DNA from: a bacterium HR29
GTDB taxonomy: Bacteria; Chloroflexota; Dehalococcoidia; Tepidiformales; Tepidiformaceae
Reading direction: 5' to 3'
NCBI GenBank assembly: GCA_002898215.1
Contig: BEIF01000001.1
Span: 1,029,602 to 1,093,601 of the forward strand
Length of the DNA: 64,000 nucleotides
Position 1 is the first letter of the stretch, and every line of letters begins with the position of its first letter. A model generated the notes under the pieces. The model did no database searches and was not told where the DNA came from. It saw only the letters and a program-made list of their open reading frames with translations. Position numbers and translations under genes: made by a program. Positions 44,018 through 52,972 of the stretch are shown one piece after another.

Positions 44018-45187
44018 ATGAGCGATATGGCAGCGGGCGTTGCTCCCGAGTTCGCCCTTCGCCTCGCCGAGATGGCGGTGACGAGCGAGGCGCTGGTCTC
44101 GGCCGAGAGCCTGAACGACATCCTCCATCGCCTCGCCGCTCGAGCCCACGAGGTTACGCGGGCCGATTACGCGGCGATCTCGATCTTCGACGAGGAGGGC
44201 CATGTAACCCGGTTCGTGTACACCGGCATCGACGAAGCGCTGGCTCGGCGGCTCGGCAACCCGCCCGTGGGGCGCGGGCTGCTTGGAGAGCTGCGCCGGC
44301 ACGATCGCCCCCTGCGGCTCGACAACCTGAAGCGGCATCCGCGCTTCACCGGGTGGCCTGAGGGGCACCCCGATATGGAAGCGTTCCTGGGTGTGCCCAT
44401 CCGCGCCGGAGGCGAGACCATCGGGTCGCTGTACATGACCCGCGTGGCCGGCCGGGAGCCGTTCACGGAGCGGGACGAGCTGGCAGCGGCGGTGCTCGCC
44501 CTCCAGGCGGCGGCAACGGTCGCGTCGGCGTTGGCACGAGAGCGGACTGGGCGGGTGGCGATCCTGGAAGAGCGGGAGCGCATCGCCCACGACCTCCACG
44601 ACGGGATCATCCAATCCCTCTACGCCATCGGGCTGGAGTTCGACACCCTCACCCGCCGCGATGACCTCCCCGACGACGCCCGGGAGCTGCTCCGCGAGGA
44701 GGTCGAACGCATCAACTCCATCATCCAGGACATCCGCGAATACATCAGCATGCTCGAAGCGGGGTCGCCGCCGAGCGCTCCCGATCTCTCCCGCGACCTC
44801 GCCTTCGTGCTGCGGCAGCTCGTGCCCCCGGGCATCGACACCGTGCTGAACGTGACCGCCGCTGCCCTACAGGAGCTGAACAACCGCGAAGCGGAGGACG
44901 TCCTGTACATCGCCCGCGAAGCGGTGAGCAACGCCGTGCGCCACGGGAGCCCCACGAAGATCGGGGTCGACCTTCGTCAGACGGACTCGGAGCTGACGCT
45001 CACGGTGCAGGACAACGGGGTAGGGTTCGACCCGGCGAAGGCGCCCACAGGGCTTGGTACGATTACGATGCGCACGCGGGCCGCACGGCTGGGAGCGAAG
45101 TTGACGATCCTGGGAATACCGGGCATGGGCACCACCGTCCATCTGTCCATCCCGCGGAGGAGCTATGAGCGAGGCGAAGGCGAATGA
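44018..45187 (+). CDS. GAF-domain sensor histidine kinase (NarL/DevS type)
   Basis: A 389-residue cytoplasmic sensor kinase with no membrane segment. A GAF domain spans about residues 25-175 (YAAISIFDEEGHVTRFVY; MEAFLGVPIRAGGETIGSLY). The HisKA_3 dimerisation box ERERIAHDLHDGIIQSLYAIG holds the phospho-acceptor His191. The HATPase has AREAVSNAVRHG, DNGVGFD and GLGTITMRTRA. The layout matches DevS/DosS-like kinases with one GAF instead of two; the ligand is unknown. ATG 44018 is chosen over upstream in-frame starts because of the adjacent -10. It overlaps its regulator gene by 23 bases. Confidence 0.9.
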   Translation: MSDMAAGVAPEFALRLAEMAVTSEALVSAESLNDILHRLAARAHEVTRADYAAISIFDEEGHVTRFVYTGIDEALARRLGNPPVGRGLLGELRRHDRPLRLDNLKRHPRFTGWPEGHPDMEAFLGVPIRAGGETIGSLYMTRVAGREPFTERDELAAAVLALQAAATVASALARERTGRVAILEERERIAHDLHDGIIQSLYAIGLEFDTLTRRDDLPDDARELLREEVERINSIIQDIREYISMLEAGSPPSAPDLSRDLAFVLRQLVPPGIDTVLNVTAAALQELNNREAEDVLYIAREAVSNAVRHGSPTKIGVDLRQTDSELTLTVQDNGVGFDPAKAPTGLGTITMRTRAARLGAKLTILGIPGMGTTVHLSIPRRSYERGEGE

Positions 45188-45845
45188 CGTCATCCACGTG
45201 CTGCTTGTCGACGACCACGAGGTGGTCCGAGCCGGGCTGAAGGCGCTGCTCCGCGGGAACCCGGAGTTCTCGGTGGTGGGCGAGGCAGGCACCGGCGAGG
45301 CCGCCGTCCGCGAGGCGCTGCGCACGAAGCCTGACCTGGTGGTGATGGACGTGCGCATGGCCGACATGAGCGGTATCGAGGCCTGTCGCGAAATCCGCTC
45401 CCACCTGCCCCAAACGAACGTCCTGATGATCACCTCGTACAGCGACGACCGGGCAGTGATGGCCGCCCTCCTGGCGGGCGCCGGTGGGTTCATGCTGAAG
45501 GACGTCCGTTCCGCCGACCTCGTCGAGGCGATGCGCGTCGTGGGGCGAGGCGGGAAGATCCTCGACGCCGCCAGCTCGGCAGCCGTCATCGAGCAGCTCC
45601 GCCGGGGGACCTTCCTCTCCGAGGAGGAGAAGCTGGCTCGCCAGCTCTCCGAGCGGGAGCTGCAGATCATCGACTTGATCGCCGAGGGGCTGACGAACCG
45701 GGAGATCGGCGAGCGGCTCTACCTTTCGGAGAAGACGGTGAAGCACCACATCAGCGAAATCCTCGCCAAACTCGGCTTCACCCGACGCTCCGAGATCGCG
45801 GCCTTCGCCGCCCGGCTCGCCGCCCAAAAGCAGCGGCAGGATTAG
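45165..45845 (+). CDS. NarL/LuxR-family response regulator
   Basis: A 226-residue regulator. The receiver has VLLVDDHEVVRAG, phospho-acceptor Asp62 in VVMDVRMADMSG, and FMLKDVRSADL. The C-terminal LuxR helix-turn-helix is LSERELQIIDLIAEGLTNRE and following residues to SEKTVKHHISEIL. It is the partner of the overlapping GAF kinase and resembles DevR-type regulators. ATG 45165 follows GGAGGAGC. Confidence 0.94.
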   Translation: MSEAKANDVIHVLLVDDHEVVRAGLKALLRGNPEFSVVGEAGTGEAAVREALRTKPDLVVMDVRMADMSGIEACREIRSHLPQTNVLMITSYSDDRAVMAALLAGAGGFMLKDVRSADLVEAMRVVGRGGKILDAASSAAVIEQLRRGTFLSEEEKLARQLSERELQIIDLIAEGLTNREIGERLYLSEKTVKHHISEILAKLGFTRRSEIAAFAARLAAQKQRQD

Positions 45846-45848
45846 GGC

Positions 45849-46202
45849 TCAGCCGGCGGGGGTCACCCCCACGCTCCGCAGGCGGACGATCTCGCGGCTC
45901 CCGTCGTCACGGGTCACCTCGATCCACTCGGGGAAGCCGTCCTCACGCTCGCCGACCGAGATCTCCTGCGGGCGGTAGACGAGATGGTCGAGGCCCTCGA
46001 GGGCCACCTCGAGCAGGTTGTCGCGTGGGTCGTAGGTGATGCCGATGACGCGAGCCCGGTCGGTGAGGACCTGATCGCCGAGCTCGCGGGAGATAAGCTC
46101 AACCGCTGCCGCTTCCGGGTTCAGGTCGCGGAAGAACTGCTTCGTCCGTTGGTCGAAGTACGACTGCCACTCGCTGGGTGGAAGCTGCCGAATCGTCGCC
46201 AT
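45849..46202 (-). CDS. DUF5335 family protein
   Basis: A 117-residue soluble protein beginning MATIRQLPPSEWQSYFDQ, matching DUF5335-type small proteins seen in Chloroflexota and some other phyla. It has a FRDLNPEAAAVELIS helix and a beta region ending VRLRSVGVTP. No catalytic residues or function are known. ATG 46202 follows GGAGGTGAAGG. It is tail to tail with the response regulator, separated by 3 bases. Confidence 0.75.
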   Translation of the reverse strand: MATIRQLPPSEWQSYFDQRTKQFFRDLNPEAAAVELISRELGDQVLTDRARVIGITYDPRDNLLEVALEGLDHLVYRPQEISVGEREDGFPEWIEVTRDDGSREIVRLRSVGVTPAG

Positions 46203-46313
46203 CGTTCCTTCACCTCCCGTTCGGTGTTCTCGCCCCCCATCGTAGCCGCGCACCAGCGGGTGAAGCCGACCGAACGGTGCCACGCTTCGGGGCCGACCGG
46301 CCGGAGGCGAACC

Positions 46314-48050
46314 TCAGCGGCGACCGAACTGTCGCTCCAGGTCGGTAGTGCTGAGATGGACGATGGTGGGACGCCCGTGGGGGCAGGTGCGCGGGTTGGG
46401 CGTCCGCTCCAAGTCCTCCAGGAGCTGGCGCATCTCCTCGAGGCTGAGCTGCATGCCCGCGCGGACGGCAGCGTGGCAGGCCACCGCGGCAGCAGCACGT
46501 TCGGCGATCGTGGGCAGGCGGCGACCCGCGTCGAGGTCGGCGAGGATGGCGTGGAGCGCGGCCTTCAGGTCGCGCCCGCCGAGGAGGATCGGCACCTGGC
46601 GAAGGATCCAGGCCCGCTCGCCGAACGGCTCCAGGTCGAAGCCCAAGGCCGCGAGGGCCTCCGCGTGCTCGGCGAGCGCGGCGGCTTCGGGCGCGGCCAG
46701 CTCGACGAGCAGCGGTTCGAGGAGGGGCTGGACGGCCGATCCGTCGCGGGGCAGCCCAGCGAGCAGACGGTCGTAGAGCACGCGTTCGTGGGCAGCGTGC
46801 TGGTCGACGAGATAGAGGCCATCGGGCCCCTCGGCGACAACGTACGCCTGCGCCATCTGGCCCACCACGCGGAGGAGGGGGAGCATCTCCCGCTGGGAGC
46901 GGGGGGCGGCGCCGGACGGCACGAGCGCAAGCGGGGCTTGGGTCGGCTCGGCGACGAGCTCCAGCCTGGGGCGGAGCCGCGCGCTCAGGGGCGGAGCCGT
47001 TATCGCCGTGGTCCGGGCCGCCGCTGCCTCCGGCCCGGACCACGCCTTCGCCGGCGACCGGTCCATCGCGCCGGCGAGAGCGTGCCGGATCGCCCGCTGC
47101 ACCGCCCGCTCGTCGCGGAAGCGCACCTCCGCCTTCGCCGGGTGAACGTTCACGTCGACCTCGTCGGGCGGCAGGCGGACATGGAGGGTTGCGACCGGGA
47201 AGCGATCGGATGGAAGTAGCCCGGCGTAGGCATCGGCAACGGCGAACGTCAGGCTGCGGCTCGAGACCCAGCGACCGTTGACGAAGATGGAGATGGCGGA
47301 ACGGGTTCCGCGGTGGACGTGAGGTGGGCTGGTCAACCCGGAGACGCTCACGCCCCCCTCGGCATGGTCGACGTCGAGCATCGCCAGGGCCGTCTCGGCA
47401 TCGAAGACGGCCGCGAAGGCGTGGCGGAGCACTCCGTCGCCAGCCGTGGCGAGCACCCGGCGACCGTTCGCCTCCAGCTCGAAGGCGATGGCTGGGTAGG
47501 CGAGGGCGTAGTGGGAGACGAGGACGGCGATCGCCCGGCCTTCGGCGGCGGGGCTGGAGAGGAAAGACCGCCGTGCGGGCAGACGCGCGAAGAGGCTGCG
47601 CACGGCAATCGAGGTCCCCTGCGGCGCGGCTCGGGCTGCGCGGCGCACCACCCGCCCCTCCACGAGGACGGCGTGAACCCCCAAAGGCTCCCCCTGCGCC
47701 CGAGTGACGATCTCGACGTCGGCGGCAGCCGCGATCGAGGGAAGGGCTTCGCCGCGGAACCCGAGGGTGGCGACGCAACGAAGGTCGTCGGCCGAGGCGA
47801 TCTTGCTGGTCGCGTGGCGTTCGAAGGCGAGCTCCACGTCATTGGGAGGGATGCCGCAGCCGTCGTCGACGACGCGGATGAGTTCCAGACCGCCGCCCTC
47901 GACCGTCACGGTGATACGCGATGCGCCCGCGTCGATGGCGTTGTCGAGGAGTTCGCGGACGACCGAGACCGGCCGCTCGATGACCTCGCCGGCGGCGATG
48001 CGGGCCGCAACCTCCGGGGGCAGCACGCGGATGCGAGGCGAGGCGGTCAT
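46314..48050 (-). CDS. mutL: DNA mismatch repair protein MutL
   Basis: A 578-residue GHL ATPase. The N-terminal ATPase has AARIAAGEVIERPVSVVREL, ELLDNAIDAGA and TLGFRGEALPSIAA. The C-terminal endonuclease motif is DQHAAHERVLYD, where the final Glu of the usual DQHA(X)2E(X)4E is Asp, together with ACHAAVRAG and TCPHGRPT. These suggest an intrinsic nicking MutL, as in bacteria without MutH. It overlaps mutS by 4 bases. Confidence 0.95.
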   Translation of the reverse strand: MTASPRIRVLPPEVAARIAAGEVIERPVSVVRELLDNAIDAGASRITVTVEGGGLELIRVVDDGCGIPPNDVELAFERHATSKIASADDLRCVATLGFRGEALPSIAAAADVEIVTRAQGEPLGVHAVLVEGRVVRRAARAAPQGTSIAVRSLFARLPARRSFLSSPAAEGRAIAVLVSHYALAYPAIAFELEANGRRVLATAGDGVLRHAFAAVFDAETALAMLDVDHAEGGVSVSGLTSPPHVHRGTRSAISIFVNGRWVSSRSLTFAVADAYAGLLPSDRFPVATLHVRLPPDEVDVNVHPAKAEVRFRDERAVQRAIRHALAGAMDRSPAKAWSGPEAAAARTTAITAPPLSARLRPRLELVAEPTQAPLALVPSGAAPRSQREMLPLLRVVGQMAQAYVVAEGPDGLYLVDQHAAHERVLYDRLLAGLPRDGSAVQPLLEPLLVELAAPEAAALAEHAEALAALGFDLEPFGERAWILRQVPILLGGRDLKAALHAILADLDAGRRLPTIAERAAAAVACHAAVRAGMQLSLEEMRQLLEDLERTPNPRTCPHGRPTIVHLSTTDLERQFGRR

Positions 48051-50572
48051 GCGCGCCGCTCCCGCGCACGGGCGCGGAGCTCGTACAGCTTCTGCAGTGC
48101 TTCGAGGGGGGTCATGGCGTCGAGGTCCAGGGCGGCGAGCTCCGCCTCGATGGGCGACGGTTCCGGGGCGAGGAGCGGTAACTGAAGGGGAGGGGCCGCC
48201 GCGACATGGCCTCGGCCGTTCTGGAGTTCGTCGAGGAGGCGCTCGGCGCGGGCGACGACCGCCGCAGGCAGCCCGGCCAGGCGTGCCACGTGCACGCCGT
48301 AGGAGCGGTCGCTGGGCCCGGGGACGATGCGGTGTTCGAATACCACCTCGCCACCCTCCTCCCGAACGGCCACGTGGGCGTTGGCCACCCGAGGCAGGAC
48401 CTCGGCCAGGGCTGTGAGCTCGTGGTAATGGGTAGCGAAGAGGGTGAGGGCCGCCGCGTCCGCGCGGTTGTGGAGGTACTCCACCACCGCGCGGGCGATG
48501 GCCATGCCGTCGAAGGTGCTCGTGCCGCGTCCGACTTCGTCGAGGATGACGAGCGAGCGCGGGGTCGCCTGGTGGAGGATCTGGGCCGTCTCGACCATCT
48601 CGACCATGAAGGTCGACTGGCCAGCAGCGAGGTCGTCCTGGGCGCCGATGCGGGTGAAGATGCGGTCGAAGAGAGGAAGCTCCGCCTCGGCGGCGGGAAC
48701 GAAGGAACCCGCCTGGGCCATTAAGGCGATGAGCGCCACCTGCCGGAGATAGGTGGATTTCCCGCTCATGTTCGGGCCGGTGATGACGAGGATCTGCCGC
48801 GAGGGGCCGAGCGCGCAGTCGTTGGGCACGAACGCCCCCGGCCCCATCGCCGCTTCCACCACCGGGTGGCGCCCGGCGACGATTCGTAGGCGGGGCTCCT
48901 CCGTGAACGAGGGGCGGACGTATCCGCGGTCGGCGGCGACCTGCCCGAGGGCGAGCGCGACGTCGATCTCCGCCACAGCGGAGGCGATCTCGAGGAGCTG
49001 GCGGAGCGAGGCCGCCACCGATTCGACGAGCTGGGCGAAGAGCTGGCGCTCCAGCTCGGCGAGACGATCGCGTGCCCCGGCGAGGCGGGATTCGTACTCC
49101 TTCAGTTCGGGGGTGACGTACCGCTCGGCGCCGACCAGCGTCTGGCGGCGCTGGTAGTCGGGGGGAACGAGGTGGGCGTTCGCAGCCGAAACCTCGAGGT
49201 AGTACCCGAAGACCTTGTTGTAGCCGACCTTCAAGGAGCGGATGCCCGTCCGCTCCCGCTCCCGCTGCTCGAGGGCGAGGATGAAGCCGCGGGCGTCGCT
49301 GGCAAGCTGCCGGAGGGAGTCGACCTCGGGCGAGACGCCGGGAGCGATCACGCCGCCCTCCTCGAAGGTGGCCGGCGGGTCGGGGGCCAGGACGGCGTCG
49401 ATGGCCAGCAGGGGCTCGGCAGCGGAGGCGAGGATGGTGCGGCCGCGGTCGAGGAGGGTCGGAAGCTCCTGCTCGCCGAGGGCGGCGCCCAGGTCGAGGG
49501 CGGCCCGAAGGCCCTCCCGAAGGGCGTGGAGGTCCCGCGGGCCGGCGCTCCGGGCTCCCACCTTGCCGGCGAGCCGGGCGAGGTCGGGCATTCGCCCGAG
49601 CGCTGCCCGGGCGCGCTCCCGCTCCAGAGGATGGGCGACGGCCCAGGCGACGGCGTCGAGGCGCTCCTCCAGGAGGACTCGGTCCCGCGTCGGTCGGGCC
49701 AGGCGTTCGCGTAGGGCTCGCGCACCCATGGCGGTCTTGGTGGCGTTGAGCACGGCGAAGAGGGAGGCCCGGCGCTCGCCGGCCGGGAACACATCGAGGT
49801 TGCGGAGGGTGCGGTCGTCGAGGAGGAGCGTGGAGCCTCCCTCGATCGGGCGGAAGCGCTGCAGCGCGGCGAGGGCAGGAGGGTAGGTTTCGCGCAGATA
49901 GGCGGTGAGGACGGCGAGCGCTTTGGCCGCCCCCGGCCCGGGGATGAGGGCCTTACGGCCGGGGAGGGCGAGGAGGTGTTCGAGCTCGGCCTCGGCGGCG
50001 AGCTCACTCAACGGTGGGCGCACGCGGACAGGAGCGGCCACTCCCGGAGGCACATCGGCGGCGTCTTCGACGAGGAGCTCCGCGGGCGCGAGCCGGGCGA
50101 GCTCGAGCGGCGCATGGACCCCTTCGATGAGCTGCACATCGCCGGTGGTGACGTCGGCGACGGCGGCCCCCAGGGCCGGCTGCCGAACGAAGGCGGCGAG
50201 GTAGTTCGGGGCGTCGGGCGCGAGGCTCGCCTCCGAGGTCAGCGTGCCGGCGGTGACGACGCGGACCACGTCGCGCGGCACCAAACCCTTCACCGAGGCG
50301 GGGTCGGCGAGCTGTTCGCATATGGCGACGCGGTAGCCACGGCCCACCAGCGTCGCCACGTGCTGGTCCAGGGTCTGGTAGGGAATGCCCGCCAAGGGCA
50401 CGCGGAGGTTCTTCCCCATCGGCTTCGAGGTGAGGGCGATCTGGAGCTCGCGAGCGACGATGCGTGCGTCGTCGTCGAAGGTCTCGTAGAAGTCGCCGAG
50501 GCGGAAGAAGAGGATGGCGTCCGGGTAGCGGCGCTTCAGCTCCAGGTACTGGTTCCGGATGGGGGTGCTCAC
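48047..50572 (-). CDS. mutS: DNA mismatch repair protein MutS
   Basis: An 841-residue mismatch-recognition ATPase. The N-terminal mismatch-binding motif is GDFYETF (Phe-x-Glu), and the Walker A is GPNMSGKSTYLRQVALIALM. Later ATPase motifs include DEVGRGTSTFDGMAIA and FATHYHEL. It recognises mispairs and recruits MutL. The start is GTG 50572. mutS and mutL form a coupled pair. Confidence 0.96.
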   Translation of the reverse strand: MSTPIRNQYLELKRRYPDAILFFRLGDFYETFDDDARIVARELQIALTSKPMGKNLRVPLAGIPYQTLDQHVATLVGRGYRVAICEQLADPASVKGLVPRDVVRVVTAGTLTSEASLAPDAPNYLAAFVRQPALGAAVADVTTGDVQLIEGVHAPLELARLAPAELLVEDAADVPPGVAAPVRVRPPLSELAAEAELEHLLALPGRKALIPGPGAAKALAVLTAYLRETYPPALAALQRFRPIEGGSTLLLDDRTLRNLDVFPAGERRASLFAVLNATKTAMGARALRERLARPTRDRVLLEERLDAVAWAVAHPLERERARAALGRMPDLARLAGKVGARSAGPRDLHALREGLRAALDLGAALGEQELPTLLDRGRTILASAAEPLLAIDAVLAPDPPATFEEGGVIAPGVSPEVDSLRQLASDARGFILALEQRERERTGIRSLKVGYNKVFGYYLEVSAANAHLVPPDYQRRQTLVGAERYVTPELKEYESRLAGARDRLAELERQLFAQLVESVAASLRQLLEIASAVAEIDVALALGQVAADRGYVRPSFTEEPRLRIVAGRHPVVEAAMGPGAFVPNDCALGPSRQILVITGPNMSGKSTYLRQVALIALMAQAGSFVPAAEAELPLFDRIFTRIGAQDDLAAGQSTFMVEMVETAQILHQATPRSLVILDEVGRGTSTFDGMAIARAVVEYLHNRADAAALTLFATHYHELTALAEVLPRVANAHVAVREEGGEVVFEHRIVPGPSDRSYGVHVARLAGLPAAVVARAERLLDELQNGRGHVAAAPPLQLPLLAPEPSPIEAELAALDLDAMTPLEALQKLYELRARARERRA

Positions 50573-50634
50573 GGCGGCGCTCCCGCGCTTTCCGCGATTC
50601 TACGCCGTTTCCGCACGTCTGTTCGAACGGAGTC

Positions 50635-51213
50635 CTAGTCCGCGTAGGCCGCCTCGTCGATGGCGCGCATCGCCGGCAGCATCCCTGCGAACTCCTCGGC
50701 GCTCAGCGTCTCGACTGCCGCGGGGAAGAGCTCCCCCTCCTCGTCGTCGAAGTGACCTTCGAGGATCGCGCCGAGCCTGAACACCGATTCCCAGAGCCCG
50801 CGCAGTCCCGAGCCGTCTCCCCCAGGCCCGGCAGCGAGGGAGGCGCGAGCGGCGGCGGCAGCGTCGCGGATATCCGTGTGGTCGTGGTGCAGGTGCGCGA
50901 GGACGGATTGGAAGATGTCCCGCCGGACCTTGATTTCGTCGTGCTGGACGACCATGTCCTCGCACAGGCGGAGGAGCGCTTCGCTCGCCCGTTCGAGCGG
51001 GGGGAAGAGCACGCGCTCCTCCTTGGCGATGTGAGCTTCGAGGTCCACCGCGAGGAAGGCGTCGAGGTCGGAGAAGAAGTCCTGGTCCTCAGGGGCGAGC
51101 TCCTCCGCGCCGGCAGCGAGCGCGCGGGAGAGACGCCCTCGGGCGTCGTCGAGCAGGCCGCGCAGCCGGTCGTGCTCCTCGAGAAGCTGGCGGATCGCTG
51201 CGGGGTACTCCAT
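50635..51213 (-). CDS. Hemerythrin-like domain protein
   Basis: A 192-residue four-helix protein. Histidines and acidic residues occur in EEHDRL (His14), DLEAHIAKEERVLFPPLE, VVQHDEIKVRRDIF, HLHHDHTDI and LEGHFDDEEGELFP, the spacing of an HHE/hemerythrin diiron site. Such proteins bind oxygen, nitric oxide or iron, or act as regulators. It is divergent from the trp operon, and the 53 bases between it and the trp promoter may hold its promoter. Confidence 0.82.
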   Translation of the reverse strand: MEYPAAIRQLLEEHDRLRGLLDDARGRLSRALAAGAEELAPEDQDFFSDLDAFLAVDLEAHIAKEERVLFPPLERASEALLRLCEDMVVQHDEIKVRRDIFQSVLAHLHHDHTDIRDAAAAARASLAAGPGGDGSGLRGLWESVFRLGAILEGHFDDEEGELFPAAVETLSAEEFAGMLPAMRAIDEAAYAD

Positions 51214-51266
51214 GGTGGCATTCTGCGTCCGACCTGCTGCCGGAGGCCAGGGCCGTCCCGGGCGAG

Positions 51267-51295
51267 TTGACGCTGCGAAGGGGGCAGGCTAGCCT
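51267..51295 (+). promoter_or_regulatory. Promoter of the tryptophan operon
   Basis: TTGACG (51267-51272), a 17-bp spacer and TAGCCT (51290-51295) lie just upstream of the T-box leader. Transcription would begin near 51302. Confidence 0.6.
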
Positions 51296-51301
51296 CTCGA
51301 T

Positions 51302-51590
51302 GACAACCGAACATGGAACGGCGAGGAACGGGAAGAGTAGCCTGCGAGGCGGGCCTCCAGCGAGCCGGGGTGGGTGAAAGCCGGCGGTTGCGCAGCAGGT
51401 GAATGGGCCCGGGAGCTCCGGCGGCGAACGGCGGACTCGCTCAGTAGCTGCCGGCGGAGACGGCACCGTTATCGAAGCCGAAGCCGTCGCCTCGGCGGGC
51501 GACGGCGGGAGAGTGCCCCGGGGGTGAATCCCGGGGAACAAAGGTGGCACCGCGAGCGACCCCCTCGTCCTTTGGCGATGGGGGTCGTTG
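51302..51590 (+). promoter_or_regulatory. T-box riboswitch with tryptophan (UGG) specifier
   Basis: The leader has the conserved T-box elements in order. The specifier-loop 5' side GAAGAGTAG is at 51332-51340; the stem I distal AGCGAGCCGGGG/GTGAAAGCCGGC region is near 51360-51385; GAA followed by the specifier triplet TGG is at 51401-51406. CACCGTTATC is at 51464-51473, and the antiterminator T-box AAAGGTGGCACCGCGAG at 51540-51556 binds the tRNA acceptor end. A competing hairpin (51557-51564 with 51580-51587) follows and is trailed by TTGTC, a weak terminator tail. Uncharged tRNA-Trp should stabilise the antiterminator and switch the operon on. Confidence 0.92.
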
Positions 51591-51610
51591 TCATCCAGGA
51601 GGCAAGGACG

Positions 51611-52972
51611 ATGGCCGAGACACGGAAGTTCCTGCTCCCCGAGTCGGAGCTCCCGACCCAGTGGTACAACATCGCCGCCGACATGAAGCGGCTGCCCCCG
51701 CCGCCCCTGCATCCGGCCACCCACCAGCCCATCGGGCCGGAGGCGCTGGCGCCACTCTTCCCCATGGCGCTCATCCAGCAGGAGGTGAGCACCGAGCGCT
51801 ACATCCCCATCCCGGAGGAAGTGCGCGAGGTGTACAAGCTGTGGCGGCCGACGCCCCTCTACCGGGCGCGGGCGCTGGAAAAGGCGCTCGATACGCCCGC
51901 GCACATCTACTACAAGTACGAGGGCGTTTCCCCTTCGGGCTCGCACAAGCCGAACACGGCCGTGGCCCAGGCGTACTACAACGCCCAGGAGGGCGTGAAG
52001 CGCATCACCACGGAGACCGGCGCGGGGCAGTGGGGCTCCTCCCTGGCGTTCGCCTGCCAGCTCTTCGGCATCGAGTGCAAGGTGTACATGGTGCGCATCT
52101 CCTACGAGCAGAAGCCGTACCGGCGGGTGCTCATGGAGACGTGGGGCGCGAAGGTGGTCCCCAGCCCGAGCCCGGACACGAACGCCGGCCGCGCCATCTT
52201 GGCCGAAGACCCGAACAGCACCGGCTCCTTGGGCATCGCCATCAGCGAAGCGGTCGAGGACGCCGCCTCGCGCGAGGATACGAAGTACTCGCTGGGGAGC
52301 GTGCTCAACCATGTCCTCCTCCACCAGACGGTGGTGGGCCAGGAGGCGATGAAGCAGATGGAGATGGCAGGGGAGTATCCGGACGTCGTCATCGGCTGCG
52401 TCGGCGGGGGTTCGAACGCCGCCGGACTGATGTTCCCCTTCCTGCGCGAGCGCCTCGAGGGGCGGCGGAAGACGCGCTTCGTGGCGGTGGAGCCGGCATC
52501 CTGTCCGTCGCTCACGAAAGGGGAGTACCGGTACGACTTCGGCGACACGGCGGGGCTCACGCCGCTCCTGAAGATGTACACGCTGGGGCACACCTTCGTG
52601 CCGCCGGGCATCCATGCCGGCGGCCTGCGGTACCACGCCATGGCGCCGCTCATCTGTCAGCTCTACCACGACGGCGAAATCGAAGCCGTCGCCTACCCGC
52701 AGACGGCGTGCTTCGAGGCGGCCGTCCTCTTCGCCCGTTGCGAAGGCATCGTGCCCGCCCCGGAGAGCAGCCACGCGGTGCGGGCGGCGATCGACGAGGC
52801 GCTCGCCGCTCGCGAGGCGGGCGAGCGCCGGGTCATCCTCTTCAACCTGAGCGGGCACGGCCTCCTCGACCTCCAAGCGTATGATGACTACATGGCGGGC
52901 AAACTCCGCGACGAGGAGTACCCGGCCGAAAAGGTGAAGGAGGCCATGAGGCACCTCCCGGAGGTGGAATGA
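51611..52972 (+). CDS. trpB2: TrpB2-type tryptophan synthase beta chain
   Basis: A 453-residue PLP enzyme of the TrpB2 class, which can make tryptophan from indole and serine without needing TrpA. The PLP lysine is Lys113 in [11 protein letters not shown] (TrpB2 form, unlike TGAHKINNA of TrpB1). The glycine-rich phosphate loop is [14 protein letters not shown] and the C-terminus has [11 protein letters not shown]. TrpB2 proteins are about 430-450 residues, longer than TrpB1. ATG 51611 follows AGGAGG 13 bases upstream. It is the first gene after the T-box, and a second, TrpB1-type copy lies later in the same operon at 61.3 kb. Confidence 0.94.
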   Translation: MAETRKFLLPESELPTQWYNIAADMKRLPPPPLHPATHQPIGPEALAPLFPMALIQQEVSTERYIPIPEEVREVYKLWRPTPLYRARALEKALDTPAHIYYKYEGVSPSGSHKPNTAVAQAYYNAQEGVKRITTETGAGQWGSSLAFACQLFGIECKVYMVRISYEQKPYRRVLMETWGAKVVPSPSPDTNAGRAILAEDPNSTGSLGIAISEAVEDAASREDTKYSLGSVLNHVLLHQTVVGQEAMKQMEMAGEYPDVVIGCVGGGSNAAGLMFPFLRERLEGRRKTRFVAVEPASCPSLTKGEYRYDFGDTAGLTPLLKMYTLGHTFVPPGIHAGGLRYHAMAPLICQLYHDGEIEAVAYPQTACFEAAVLFARCEGIVPAPESSHAVRAAIDEALAAREAGERRVILFNLSGHGLLDLQAYDDYMAGKLRDEEYPAEKVKEAMRHLPEVE

